From contig NZ_CP130630.1 of the NCBI RefSeq assembly GCF_030551255.1, forward strand, positions 9,237,001-9,301,000: a DNA stretch of 64,000 nt. The letters run 5' to 3'. The notes beneath the pieces are model-generated. The model had not been told where the DNA came from. It saw only the letters and a list, made by a program, of their open reading frames with translations, and did no database searches. Positions 8,509-16,437 of the stretch are shown piece after piece. Position 1 is the stretch's first letter, and each line of letters starts with the position of its first letter. Source of the stretch: Streptomyces sp. NL15-2K (GTDB lineage: Bacteria > Actinomycetota > Actinomycetes > Streptomycetales > Streptomycetaceae). The translations under genes and the position numbers were made by a program.

Positions 8509-9306
8509 GTGATCACCACTGACCTCACTCCCGGCTCCCCTTGTTGGCTCGACCTCGGTACCCCCGACGTCCGGGCGACCGCGGCCTTCTACGGCGCGGT
8601 GCTCGGCTGGGAGTACGAGTCCATGGGCGAGGGGCAGGACATGGAAGGCGGGATGTTCCGGAAGGACGGCAAGACCGTCGCCGGGCTCGGCAAGCTCACC
8701 GAGGAGGGCGCGCGCTCGGCCTGGATGATCTACTTCGCCGTCACCGACGCGGACGCCACCACCCAGGCCGTGGAGCGCGCGGGCGGCGAGGTGCGGGTGC
8801 CGCCGAGAGACCTCGACGACTGGGGCCGGATGGCGCAGTACAGCGACCCGCTGGGGGGCCAGTTCGCCGTCTGGCAGCCGAGGAAGAACACGGGCTTCGA
8901 ACTGGCGGACCAGCCGGGCTCGCTGTCCTGGACCGAGCTGTACACGAGCGACGCCGCGGCGGCCAAGGAGTTCTACGGCGGTGTCTTCGACTGGCAGTTC
9001 AGCGACATGGAGCTGCCGGGCGGCGGGGGCAACTACATCCTCATCACCCCCTCCGGGCTTCCCGAGGAGCGCATGCAGGGCGGCCTCATGGAGCTCCCCA
9101 AGGAGAACCTCGCCCTGGCCGGCGGGCGGCCGTACTGGCACCCGGTCTTCAACGTCACCGACTGCGACGCCGCGGTCGCCAAGGTCACCGAGAACGGCGG
9201 CAGCGTGCAGATGGGCCCGGAGGACGCGGAGGGCGTCGGCCGGCTGGCCGTCTGCCTCGACCCGTCGAACGCGGACTTCGTGGTGCTCACGCCGACCGGG
9301 AGCTGA
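8509..9306 (+). CDS. VOC (glyoxalase/bleomycin-resistance) family protein with two tandem domains
   Basis: A 265-residue protein made of two glyoxalase-like halves, each beginning with the typical Leu/Pro-Asp...Tyr motif (WLDLGTPDVRATAAFYGAVL and WTELYTSDAAAAKEFYGGVF). These paired VOC proteins are common in Streptomyces. Many bind small molecules, and a few are metal-dependent isomerases or lyases. The GTG at 8509 is preceded by AAGGGA, so I prefer it to the ATG at 8479. Function not identifiable beyond the fold. Confidence 0.8.
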   Translation: MITTDLTPGSPCWLDLGTPDVRATAAFYGAVLGWEYESMGEGQDMEGGMFRKDGKTVAGLGKLTEEGARSAWMIYFAVTDADATTQAVERAGGEVRVPPRDLDDWGRMAQYSDPLGGQFAVWQPRKNTGFELADQPGSLSWTELYTSDAAAAKEFYGGVFDWQFSDMELPGGGGNYILITPSGLPEERMQGGLMELPKENLALAGGRPYWHPVFNVTDCDAAVAKVTENGGSVQMGPEDAEGVGRLAVCLDPSNADFVVLTPTGS

Positions 9307-9393
9307 GGCAGGCAAGCGGCCCTGCGCCGCGGCACGGGACGACGTGCCTAGGCAGCCATTGCCCGACGTCCTGTCCGAAGGCGGTGGCGCTCC

Positions 9394-9817
9394 ATGCCGT
9401 ATGTCGCTGTGAGTGCGCTGAGCCATCCGGGTCTGCTCCGCGACCGGAACGAGGACAGCCTCGTCGTCGGACCGTGGACGTTGTGCGCCACCGTGACCCG
9501 AGAATCCGCAGACCCTGGTTCCCGCTCGGGACGCCCCTCGCCGTCGCCGACGGGCTCGGCGGGCATCCCGCCGGCTACGTGGCCAGTGCCCTGGTCGTCT
9601 GCCGGATCGCCTCGATCAGCCCCGTCCTGAGAGGCGAGGACGCCGTCTGCGGCGCACTGCACGCCTGCAACCGCGCCGTGTACGAGGCCGCCGGCGTCGA
9701 GGGAAGCGAGCTCGCCGCGATGGGGACGACGGTCGCCGGAGTCGTCGTACAGCCCGGCTCGCTGCTGGCGTTCAACGTGGGCGACAGCCGGGTCGGTGAG
9801 CGTCGACGACAGAGCAC
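9394..9817 (+). pseudogene. 5' part of a PP2C-type Ser/Thr protein phosphatase gene, frameshifted and cut by an IS607 element
   Basis: Starts MPYVAVSALSHPGLLRDRNE, the PP2C N terminus with motif R-x-x-N-E-D. The frame is lost at about 9498-9520, where two small indels convert an expected ENPQTL...FPLGT sequence. Reading resumes in another frame with LAVADGLGGHPAGYVAS and AMGTTVAG, ending at LLAFNVGDSRV. A fragment VSVDDR follows in a third frame at about 9799-9816. The remaining C-terminal coding sequence resumes at 12079, beyond the inserted element. At least three lesions make this a dead gene. Confidence 0.8.
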
Positions 9818-9822
9818 CGTTC

Positions 9823-11565
9823 CTATTCACTGAGCCATAGTGAGTCCTGCGTCCAGGACTGCCTGTCAGTGGCCTGCCGCGAACGGTCTTCGGCGGGCTG
9901 GGCCGTTGCCTGTTTTCGTCGGCGGCGTGCATCGTGTGCACGGTCCTCGGGGCAGGCGCGGGCCCTGGGTGCGTGGTGGGGCCGGGTGGGTGTGTGCGCG
10001 GTGTGGGGGCGATGGTCTTCCGTACCGGCCCGGCCGCGTGTCGTCGCACACGGTGTGCTGTTACCAGCTGGGGCGGCTTCCTTCTTCTTGAGGGGTACGG
10101 TCTTCTCTGCCCTGCGTCGCGCGCCCAGGCCCTGGCCACGCCTCCCGATCACGATCGCCGCAGCGTCGTGCCGGGACGTCTCTTGTACTGCCGTACTGGT
10201 GGCGGCGCGCCAATGAGCGGCACCCCAGCGGCTCGAATACGCCGGATCGACCACGATCACCGCCAGACCCGCCCGGTGCGCCATCGCCACCAGACGGGCG
10301 GCGAACTTCGCGGTCGGCATGCCCGCCACCGTGCTGCGGAACGCGCGGCCGGCTCTGCCGGTCCAGCCGCACTGCTCGCGGCTGGTGTCGAAGCCGAGGT
10401 CCTCGATCACCAGCGCGGTCGCCCCGGTGGCCTTCGCCTGCCGGATCAGTGCGGAGCAGGCATGCCGCACCTGCGCGTCCCTGCGCGCGGTGGTGCCTCG
10501 GTAGTCGACCTCGATGCGGACCGGACGCCCGACCGGATTGCCGTGCGTATCAAGGCGCCAGGCCGCCAGATGATCGGCGTTGTGGTCGATGCCGACGATG
10601 CCGCCCGCCCGGGCCGCGGCCATCAGCGTCACCTCGTCCACCCCCGCGGGCAGATCGGGGCGGGGCGGGGTGAAGGCGGCGGTCAGGTAACAGCGGCCGT
10701 TCTCGAAGCGGATCGTGTAGCCCACCGCGCGCTGTGCCTGCACCTGCGCCTGCCATTCGGCATTCCGGTAGGCGAAGGAGCAGGCGGCGTCCAGGGTGTA
10801 GCGGCCGTGACGGTCACAGTGCCCGGCGAAGCGGGTGGCCAGCTCCGGCGGCAACTTGATCGTGACGGTGCCGTCCGGGGCGATGCTGATCGTCTGGTTG
10901 CCGTGGCGTTTGCCCGCCTCGCCGTCGGCCTCGATCCGGCACCGCGCCTCGAACCAGTGCCGCCGCCACTCCTGCACGTCCATCCCGGCCTGCTCAAGGT
11001 GCAGCCGGGTGTGCAGCAGGTCCTTCCCGCCGCGCACCACACGCACCCGTCCGGCCGCCTCATCCGCGCGTACCCGGGCCGCGACCGCCTCCAGACGGGC
11101 CAGCCTGCGCTGCTTGGCCGCCCGCACCCGGGCGCTCGGGTAGCCCTTGGTCCGGGTGGCCACGTCGCACGCCGCCACCGGCACCGCGAGGCGCGCCTGC
11201 ACCGTGGTGATCGCCGCATCCAGCCGCTCCAGGTGCGCGGCCTGCGCACGCCGGGCCAGCGCCCACTGCTCGTTGCTGCCCCGGGTGATCGTGCCCGCCC
11301 ACCGGGACGACGACAGCGCGGAGATCTCCCGCTTACGCCGGGCGAAATCCTCGTTGGAATGTTCCGCACCCAAAAACACGCGCTCGGCCAGGTCCCGGGC
11401 CGCCAACTGCGACACGAAACCGCCCAGCTCGACCAGGACCTCTTCGTCTTGGGGCGACAGACGCAGCCGGGTGCGCACCGCCAACGCCCCCGAACACTCC
11501 GCCAGCCGCGGCGGGGCCAGCACCCGCAGCCCCGATGCCGAACGCGCCACACCACCCACCAGCAC
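9823..11565 (-). CDS. tnpB: TnpB, RuvC-like nuclease of IS607-type element
   Basis: A 580-residue OrfB/TnpB protein. The RuvC-like catalytic residues appear in three blocks: Asp327 (GIVGIDHNADHL), Glu388 (LVIEDLGFD) and Asp467 (SRHDAAAIVIGRR). The Cys4 zinc ribbon usual between the second and third blocks is absent; that interval (VVDPAYSSRWGAAHWRAATS) has no cysteines. The C-terminal tail after GRRGQGLGARRR is basic, Pro/His-rich and probably disordered. TnpB proteins are RNA-guided nucleases whose guide RNA overlaps the 3' end of tnpB. The stop lies about 5 bp from the inferred element end, so the guide region would run off into the PP2C relic. The start is uncertain (GTG 11565, just downstream of a 9-bp tandem repeat). 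Confidence 0.8.
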   Translation of the reverse strand: MLVGGVARSASGLRVLAPPRLAECSGALAVRTRLRLSPQDEEVLVELGGFVSQLAARDLAERVFLGAEHSNEDFARRKREISALSSSRWAGTITRGSNEQWALARRAQAAHLERLDAAITTVQARLAVPVAACDVATRTKGYPSARVRAAKQRRLARLEAVAARVRADEAAGRVRVVRGGKDLLHTRLHLEQAGMDVQEWRRHWFEARCRIEADGEAGKRHGNQTISIAPDGTVTIKLPPELATRFAGHCDRHGRYTLDAACSFAYRNAEWQAQVQAQRAVGYTIRFENGRCYLTAAFTPPRPDLPAGVDEVTLMAAARAGGIVGIDHNADHLAAWRLDTHGNPVGRPVRIEVDYRGTTARRDAQVRHACSALIRQAKATGATALVIEDLGFDTSREQCGWTGRAGRAFRSTVAGMPTAKFAARLVAMAHRAGLAVIVVDPAYSSRWGAAHWRAATSTAVQETSRHDAAAIVIGRRGQGLGARRRAEKTVPLKKKEAAPAGNSTPCATTRGRAGTEDHRPHTAHTPTRPHHAPRARACPEDRAHDARRRRKQATAQPAEDRSRQATDRQSWTQDSLWLSE

Positions 11566-11579
11566 CCACCCCCTCCCAC

Positions 11580-11660
11580 GTCGAGTCCGTCGAGTCCGTC
11601 GAGTCCGTCGAGTCCGTCGAGTCCGTCGAGTCCGTCGAGTCCGTCGAGTCCGTCGAGTGG
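11580..11660. repeat. Tandem 9-bp repeat (GTCGAGTCC), eight perfect copies plus one partial
   Basis: Units run from 11580 to 11651 without a mismatch and are followed by a degenerate ninth copy (GTCGAGTGG). The array lies between tnpA' and tnpB inside the IS607 element, and would read as Leu-Asp-Gly repeats on the minus strand. The perfect identity indicates recent expansion by slippage. Confidence 0.95.
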
Positions 11661-11697
11661 TTCAACGACGCACACCGCCCGAGGTCACCCGTTCGGC

Positions 11698-12078
11698 TCA
11701 AGAACGCCCGTTCCCCGGCTCCGCGGCCGCCGCCAGCGCCGCCCTGGTCCGATTGCGTGCCGAGCGCCGACCGTACAAACGGGCGCAGAACGAGGTGAGC
11801 ACCTCGGTGACGTCCCGCACCAGGTCGTCGTCCAGCTCCCCGTCGTCCAGGACCACCAGGGACCGCCCGGACGCGGACAGCGCCGCCTCCACCAACTCCA
11901 CATTCATCCGGCCCAGCCGCTCCCGGTGTTCCACCACCACCCGCCCCACCCGCGGGTCGGCCAGCAGCCGCCTGGCCTTGCCCCGGTTGCCGTTCATGCC
12001 CGAGCCGACCCCGGCCTCCGCACCACCCGCAGCCCCTGCCCCGCAGCCCACACCGAGAGCCGCGCCACCTGACGATCC
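11698..12078 (-). pseudogene. Truncated and frameshifted IS607 serine recombinase TnpA
   Basis: The C-terminal part matches IS607 TnpA: GSGMNGNRGKARRLLADP, then VVVEHRERLGRMNVELVEAA and LTSFCARLYGRRSARNR. Before the GSGMNG block the frame changes: DVDRQVARLSVWAAGQGLRV is in a different frame and then hits a stop. The MerR-like helix-turn-helix and the catalytic Ser segment are missing, because the sequence ends at the junction with the PP2C gene. Self-mobility of the element is therefore unlikely. Confidence 0.8.
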
Positions 12079-12390
12079 ACATCCCTCGTCACCCAGTGCC
12101 TGGGCGGCAGCCCCGGCTACCGCGCCGTCCTTCCCCATGTGACGGCCGCGTCCCTGGCGCCCGGCGACCGCTACCTGATCTGCACCGATGGTCTGACCGA
12201 CCCGCTGACGGCGGACGTGCTCGACCAGGTGATGCGGGAGTACGACGACGGCCGGGCGGCCTTTGAACTGTGGAGGTCCGCCATCGCGGCGGGCGGCCCC
12301 GACAACATCACGCTGGCGATCGTACGCGTCGGGGAGGCGACCGGGGAGGAGACGGAGGAGGCGAGCCGGGACGAGGTCGGGGACGAGTAG
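12079..12390 (+). pseudogene. 3' part of the interrupted PP2C phosphatase gene
   Basis: The reading frame gives TQCLGGSPGYRAV, then APGDRYLICTDGLTD (the PP2C motif with Asp before GLTD) and a C-terminal GGPDNITLAIVRVGE with the metal-binding D-N pair. It completes the PP2C domain begun at 9394. An in-frame TGA at 12070-12072 closes the upstream side at the insertion junction. The tail is acidic (ATGEETEEASRDEVGDE). Confidence 0.8.
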
Positions 12391-12442
12391 CGGCGGCACC
12401 TCCGCGGACCTCCGCCGCCCCTCGACGTATCCGTGCCGTACC

Positions 12443-13105
12443 TCAGAGAGGATCCGCCTCGCCGTGCGGATAGCCGTACCGTCCATACAGCCGGACGAAG
12501 CGGGCCGCGGTCAGCACCCGCCGCCGCTCCAGCCCGGAGGCGGTGCGCACGAAGCACACCACCTGTTCGTGCCCGCCCGTCCCGATCGGCTGGACCAGGC
12601 GGCCGGACCGCCGCACCTGGGCGACGAGCGGAGCGGGCACGTCCGGGAAGGCGGCCGACACGATGACCGCGTCGTACGGGGCGCGGTCCGGCACGCCGCC
12701 GCTGCCGTCACCGACCCGCAGCTCCACGTTCCGTACGCCCTGCCGCACGAGGTTGCCGCGCGCCCGCCGGGCGATGTCCGGCCGCATCTCGACGCTGACC
12801 ACGTCGGCGGCCAGCCGGGCGAGCAGCGCGGTCTGGAAGCCGAGACCGGTCCCGACCTCGAGGACGTGCTCGCGCCCTTCCAGACCAAGGCTCTCGATCA
12901 TCATGGCGGACAGCGACGGCTGCGTGGTGACCTGCCCCTGCCCGATCGGAACGGGTACGTCCCGGTAGGCGGCCGCCTCCTGACCGGCCGGGACGAAGTA
13001 CGCCCGGGGCGTCGCCCGCACGGCCTCGAGCAGCCGCTCGTCCCTGATCCCGGCGGCTGCGAGGGCCCGCACGAGATCCTCGGGTTCCCTCGGTACGGAG
13101 CTCAT
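12443..13105 (-). CDS. Protein-L-isoaspartate O-methyltransferase-like protein
   Basis: A 220-residue SAM-dependent methyltransferase of the PCMT/PIMT family, which initiates repair of isoaspartyl residues in damaged proteins. It shows the PIMT substrate loop (PIGQGQVTTQPSLSAMMIE) followed by SAM motif I (HVLEVGTGLGFQTALLA) and the acidic VVSVE strand end. The ATG at 13105 (MSSVPREPE) is chosen. The longer frame to 13204 would run into the next gene and adds non-conserved residues. Family is clear; some Streptomyces PCMT-like proteins act on peptide natural products, but nothing nearby suggests that. Confidence 0.85.
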   Translation of the reverse strand: MSSVPREPEDLVRALAAAGIRDERLLEAVRATPRAYFVPAGQEAAAYRDVPVPIGQGQVTTQPSLSAMMIESLGLEGREHVLEVGTGLGFQTALLARLAADVVSVEMRPDIARRARGNLVRQGVRNVELRVGDGSGGVPDRAPYDAVIVSAAFPDVPAPLVAQVRRSGRLVQPIGTGGHEQVVCFVRTASGLERRRVLTAARFVRLYGRYGYPHGEADPL

Positions 13106-13166
13106 GGGAGGCTCACCACACCGCCAGGCTAGACGACCGCATACCCGTGGTTCACCGGCTCCGCCC

Positions 13167-14180
13167 TCACCGCAAAGGCGTACGGCCGATCGCAGGGCGG
13201 GCATCGGCGGCCGTCGCCCTGCTCAGCCGGGTGCGTACGGCAGAGAGACGACCGCGCAGCCGTTGCAGGGGAGTGGGCGGCAGCGCACGGGAGTTGCCGC
13301 GCGCGTAGTACCGCTCGACGTAGTACTGGCCCGCGCTGAGCACGCTGGTGACCGCGATGTACCAGAGCGTGGCGACCATCAGCAACGGGATGACCTGGTA
13401 GGTCTGGTTGTAGATCAGCTGCACCGAGTACAGCAGGTCGTGCACGGCCAGCACGCTGACGATGCTCGTGCCCTTCAGGGTGCCGATCAGCATGTTCCCC
13501 GCGGTCGGGACGATGGAGCGCATCGCCTGCGGGATGACGATCCGGCGCAGGGTGCGGCGCCTGCTCAGGCCGATCGCCTGCGCGGCCTCGGTCTGGCCGG
13601 AGTCGACGGAGAGGATGCCGCCGCGCACCACCTCGGCGGCGTAGGCGGTCTCGTGCAGGGTCAGTCCGATGACGGCGGTGAGGGTGGGGCCGAGCAGGTT
13701 CACCGTCTTGACGGTGACGAACTCAGGCCCGAAGGGGATGCCGAGACCGAGCGTCGGATACAGGGCGCCGATGTTGAACCAGAACAGCAGCTGCACCAGC
13801 AGCGGAGTGGACCGGAAGATCCACACGTAGCCCCAACTCAGCGTGCGCAGCACCGGGTTGGCCGACAGCCGCATCACCGCCAGCACGGTGCCGAACAGAA
13901 AGCCGAGCACCATCACCGCACCGGTCAGCCACAGGGTCAGCAGCAGTCCGTCGAGCACGGCGGTGGTGGTGAAGTACCGGCCCACCACGTCCCATTGGAA
14001 TGCGTCGTTGCGGACGACGGAGTTGAGCACCATCGCGAAGACGAGCAGCGCGGCGGCGGCGGTCGCCCAGCGGCCGATGTGCCGGCGCGGCACGATCCGC
14101 GGCAGCTCGGGGCCGGGGGCGCCCGCCCGCTCAGGGGGTTTCGTGGCAGGGGCTGATGTGACATCGGAAGGCGTGACCAT
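13167..14180 (-). CDS. Polar amino-acid ABC transporter permease (HisM/TcyB type)
   Basis: A 337-residue inner-membrane permease with five or six transmembrane helices. The permease-ATPase coupling loop (EAA motif) is EAAQAIGLSRRRTLRRIVIP. The N-terminal block WGYVWIFRSTPLLVQLLFWF is the signature of polar amino-acid permeases. It is a paralogue of the permease at 17424-18452 and transcribed divergently from the sulfur operon. It therefore probably takes part in import of cystine or another sulfur amino acid, sharing or replacing that system's permease. No own ATPase or binding protein is adjacent on this strand. A near-consensus promoter lies at 14368-14398. Confidence 0.85.
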   Translation of the reverse strand: MVTPSDVTSAPATKPPERAGAPGPELPRIVPRRHIGRWATAAAALLVFAMVLNSVVRNDAFQWDVVGRYFTTTAVLDGLLLTLWLTGAVMVLGFLFGTVLAVMRLSANPVLRTLSWGYVWIFRSTPLLVQLLFWFNIGALYPTLGLGIPFGPEFVTVKTVNLLGPTLTAVIGLTLHETAYAAEVVRGGILSVDSGQTEAAQAIGLSRRRTLRRIVIPQAMRSIVPTAGNMLIGTLKGTSIVSVLAVHDLLYSVQLIYNQTYQVIPLLMVATLWYIAVTSVLSAGQYYVERYYARGNSRALPPTPLQRLRGRLSAVRTRLSRATAADARPAIGRTPLR

Positions 14181-14367
14181 CGGGAGCCTCTCCGGGGGAG
14201 GGATTCGCAGGCGTGGGCGGTGACCACCCGGTGGCACTCGTAGGGGAGCGCGGCGGCACAGGCGCCACGCGGGTACGGTGCGGCCGGGGCTCGACGTCGT
14301 CACATTCGCCGCGTCCCTCAACGCGGCCGGAGGGGCCGCCGCACAGGGCGGAGCCGATCCGCCGTCG

Positions 14368-14398
14368 ATCGTATGTGCCCACCGTGCGGATGTGTCAA
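14368..14398 (-). promoter_or_regulatory. Putative sigma70-type promoter for the divergent permease gene
   Basis: On the minus strand TTGACA (14393-14398) and TACGAT (14368-14373) are separated by 19 bp. The expected transcription start is near 14361, leaving about 180 nt of 5' untranslated RNA before the ATG at 14180. I could not find a Cys-rich leader ORF in that stretch. Confidence 0.45.
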
Positions 14399-14446
14399 CA
14401 ACGCGTGCGAACGGCCGGCCGTGATGGTCCGGCATCTGGGCGCTGC

Positions 14447-14476
14447 TTGACGAGGAGCGCGAGGTGCTGCTCAATT
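14447..14476 (+). promoter_or_regulatory. Putative promoter of the sulfur operon leader transcript
   Basis: TTGACG at 14447-14452 and TCAATT at 14471-14476 with an 18-bp spacer. A start site 6-7 nt downstream would fall on the A of the ATG at 14483, making the short leader ORF leaderless. Confidence 0.5.
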
Positions 14477-14482
14477 AATCGC

Positions 14483-14560
14483 ATGAATGCCCATCAGCGC
14501 TTGGTCTCGCGCGACCACATCGACTTCGGTCGGGTGTGGTCGGCCGCGTGTTGCGTCTGA
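14483..14560 (+). CDS. Leader peptide ending Cys-Cys-Val (putative cysteine attenuator)
   Basis: A 25-codon ORF starting MNAHQRLVSRDHID and ending AACCV-stop. Short ORFs with consecutive Cys codons just before the stop act as cysteine-responsive attenuators of downstream sulfur genes in mycobacteria, where they are leaderless. Here a promoter-like sequence puts the transcription start at or near the ATG, and GC-rich alternative hairpins follow immediately. About 220 bp downstream begins an operon with an SsuD-like monooxygenase and amino-acid ABC genes. Ribosome stalling at the Cys codons when cysteine is scarce would be the switch. The ORF is seen directly; the regulatory role is inferred. 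Confidence 0.65.
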   Translation: MNAHQRLVSRDHIDFGRVWSAACCV

Positions 14561-14620
14561 CTCGGCAGCGGGCCGTCTGACCGGCCCTTCCCTCCCTCGG
14601 TGACCCCGTCGCGGGCCGAG
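14561..14620 (+). promoter_or_regulatory. Candidate attenuator hairpins after the Cys leader ORF
   Basis: Directly after the leader stop, GGGCCG (14570-14575) and CGGCCC (14582-14587) form a 6-bp stem. An alternative long-range pairing is possible between CTCGGC (14561-14566) and GCCGAG at about 14615-14620. Using one structure would interfere with the other, as expected for ribosome-mediated attenuation. There is no clear U-tract. The rest of the leader (14621-14776) shows nothing else recognisable. Confidence 0.4.
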
Positions 14621-14776
14621 TTCTCTCTTTCTGCGCGCTGCCGCGACTCCGCTTCTCCCGACGCCCGGCGTCGTCACGTTCGCACCGCTCCGTCTTTCTG
14701 ACGGGCTGTCACCCATGCCTCCACGCAAGGCCGTTCCGTCATGCCTGCGTGCGGTCGCTTCCGAAAGGCCACTCAC

Positions 14777-15904
14777 ATGCCTGTGGAGTTCCTCGGCATC
14801 GCCGCCACCAACGACGGCTCCGAAACCACGCCACGCTCCGGCGCCGCGTTCGACAAGGAGTACACCCTCCGACTCGCCCGGGCACACGAGGACCACGGCT
14901 GGGACCGGGTGCTGTTCGCCTACGGCTCCGGATCGCCGGACCCCGCTCCGGCCGCCGCGTACATCGCGAGCAGGCTGGACCGCCTCCAGATCCTGCTCGC
15001 CCACCGGCCCAACGTCTCGTACCCCACCTTCGCCGCCAAGACCTTCGCCACCCTCGACCGGATCAGCGACGGCCGGCTGACCGTGCACTTCATCACCGGG
15101 GGCAACGACCACGAGCAGGGCCGCGAGGGCGACACCCTCACCAAGGACGAGCGCTACGCCCGCACCCGCGAGTACATCCGGATCGTCAAGAAGATCTGGA
15201 CCACCCACGAGACCTTCGACCACGAGGGCGAGCACTACCGTTTCCACGACTTCGTCAGCGACGTCTTCCCCGTCCAGCAGCCCCGCCCGAACGTCTCGTT
15301 CGGCGGCTCGTCGCCCGCCGCGTACGCCGCCGGAGGCGCCGAGGCCGACATCTACTGCCTGTGGGGCGAACCTCTGGCGAAGACCGCCGAGCAGATCGAG
15401 AACGTGAGGGCCGCCGCGAAGGCCGCGGGCCGCGCCGACGTACCCCGCATCCAGGTCGCCTTCCGCCCGATCATCGCCCCGACCGAGGAGCTGGCCTGGG
15501 AGAAGGCTCACCGCACGGTCGGCGCCATCCGGGAACGGCGCGAGGCCGGTCTCGTACGGCACCACCGCGACGGCACCCCTCAAAACGCCGGCTCGCAGCG
15601 CCTCGTCGCCATCGCCGAGGCGGGGGAGCGCTACGACCGCGCCCTGTGGACCCCGACCGCCGCCGCGACCGGCGGCGCGGGCAACTCCAACGCCCTGGTC
15701 GGCACCCCGGAGACGGTCGCCCAGGCACTCCTCGACTACTACGACCTCGGCGTCGACATTCTCTCCGCCCGCGGCTACGACCTGCTGGGCGATGCCATCG
15801 ACTTCGGCCGGTACGTGATCCCGATCGTCCGCGAGGAGGTCGCCAAGCGCGACGCCGAGCGTGCGGCACGTCGGACGCAGACCCTCACGGCGGTGGGCGA
15901 ATGA
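14777..15904 (+). CDS. LLM-class flavin-dependent monooxygenase (SsuD-like, alkanesulfonate type)
   Basis: A 375-residue bacterial-luciferase-like TIM-barrel protein. It would use FMNH2 and O2 to cleave C-S bonds of organosulfur compounds and release sulfite. Conserved features of the SsuD group include VEFLGIAATNDGSE at the N terminus, HFITGGNDHEQ..GD, and NVSFGGSSPAAYAAGG near residue 175. An FMN reductase at the operon's far end (20363) is the natural partner supplying reduced flavin. I chose ATG 14777 (MPVEFLG). It is preceded by the putative cysteine leader and followed by an overlapping GNAT gene. Confidence 0.85.
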   Translation: MPVEFLGIAATNDGSETTPRSGAAFDKEYTLRLARAHEDHGWDRVLFAYGSGSPDPAPAAAYIASRLDRLQILLAHRPNVSYPTFAAKTFATLDRISDGRLTVHFITGGNDHEQGREGDTLTKDERYARTREYIRIVKKIWTTHETFDHEGEHYRFHDFVSDVFPVQQPRPNVSFGGSSPAAYAAGGAEADIYCLWGEPLAKTAEQIENVRAAAKAAGRADVPRIQVAFRPIIAPTEELAWEKAHRTVGAIRERREAGLVRHHRDGTPQNAGSQRLVAIAEAGERYDRALWTPTAAATGGAGNSNALVGTPETVAQALLDYYDLGVDILSARGYDLLGDAIDFGRYVIPIVREEVAKRDAERAARRTQTLTAVGE

Positions 15905-16437
15905 CTTCCGTAGCCCAGCCACCTTTGGCGGAAGCGGACTTGACGGTCATTCATGTCCCCGTCTCGGACCCGCGGGTGACACCCCTGCTGCGCGAACTGG
16001 GCGACGAGTACTCGACGCGCTACGGCAAGGACGCCCACGCCGAGATCGCCCGCTATCCCGACAAGGAGTTCACCCCGCCCTACGGCGGACTGCTCCTGCT
16101 GCTGCTGGAGCGCGGTGAGCCCGTCGCGGGCGGTGCCTTCCGCCGCTACGACGCGACCACGGCCGAGCTGAAGCGGATCTGGACGCACTCCGCCCACCGC
16201 CGCCGCGGCCTCGCCCGCCGTGTCGTCGCCGAGCTGGAGCGCGAGGCGGGCGCCCGCGGCTACCGGCGGATCCACCTGACCACCGGTCCACGCCAGCCCG
16301 AGGCCCGCGGCCTGTACCTGGCCACCGGCTACACACCGCTGTTCGACACCGAGGCCGACCCGGAAACCATCGGCCCGCTGCCGTTCGAGAAGCACCTCAA
16401 CGCCCGGTCGCGCACCCGAAAGGCCTCCGACCTGTGA
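15901..16437 (+). CDS. GNAT-family N-acetyltransferase
   Basis: A 178-residue GNAT protein. The acetyl-CoA binding motif A is visible as [20 protein letters not shown], followed by the motif B helix ([12 protein letters not shown]). The start overlaps the stop of the monooxygenase gene (ATGA), and the stop overlaps the start of the lipoprotein gene (GTGA), so it is translationally coupled in the sulfur operon. The substrate may be an amine or a sulfur amino acid such as a cysteine analogue, but this is only inferred from context. Confidence 0.8.
   Translation: MTSVAQPPLAEADLTVIHVPVSDPRVTPLLRELGDEYSTRYGKDAHAEIARYPDKEFTPPYGGLLLLLLERGEPVAGGAFRRYDATTAELKRIWTHSAHRRRGLARRVVAELEREAGARGYRRIHLTTGPRQPEARGLYLATGYTPLFDTEADPETIGPLPFEKHLNARSRTRKASDL

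Larger units (their letters stand above)
9818..12078 (-). mobile_element. IS607-family insertion element (degenerate), inserted in the PP2C gene
   Basis: A segment of about 2.26 kb separates the two halves of the PP2C gene. It carries tnpB (9823-11565) and a truncated, frameshifted serine recombinase tnpA (11698-12078), both on the minus strand in the order typical of IS607 elements. IS607 elements lack terminal inverted repeats and usually lack target duplications, so the ends are estimated from where PP2C coding sequence stops and resumes (9817 and 12079). The truncated tnpA abuts the right junction, so that end may have been deleted after insertion. Confidence 0.75.

Noticed and set aside
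11580..11660. CRISPR-like array
   Set aside because: Direct 9-bp tandem repeats without spacers.
14561..14776. SAM or cobalamin riboswitch in front of the sulfur operon
   Set aside because: No conserved S-box, B12-box or kink-turn sequence could be recognised; the Cys leader ORF explains the region better.
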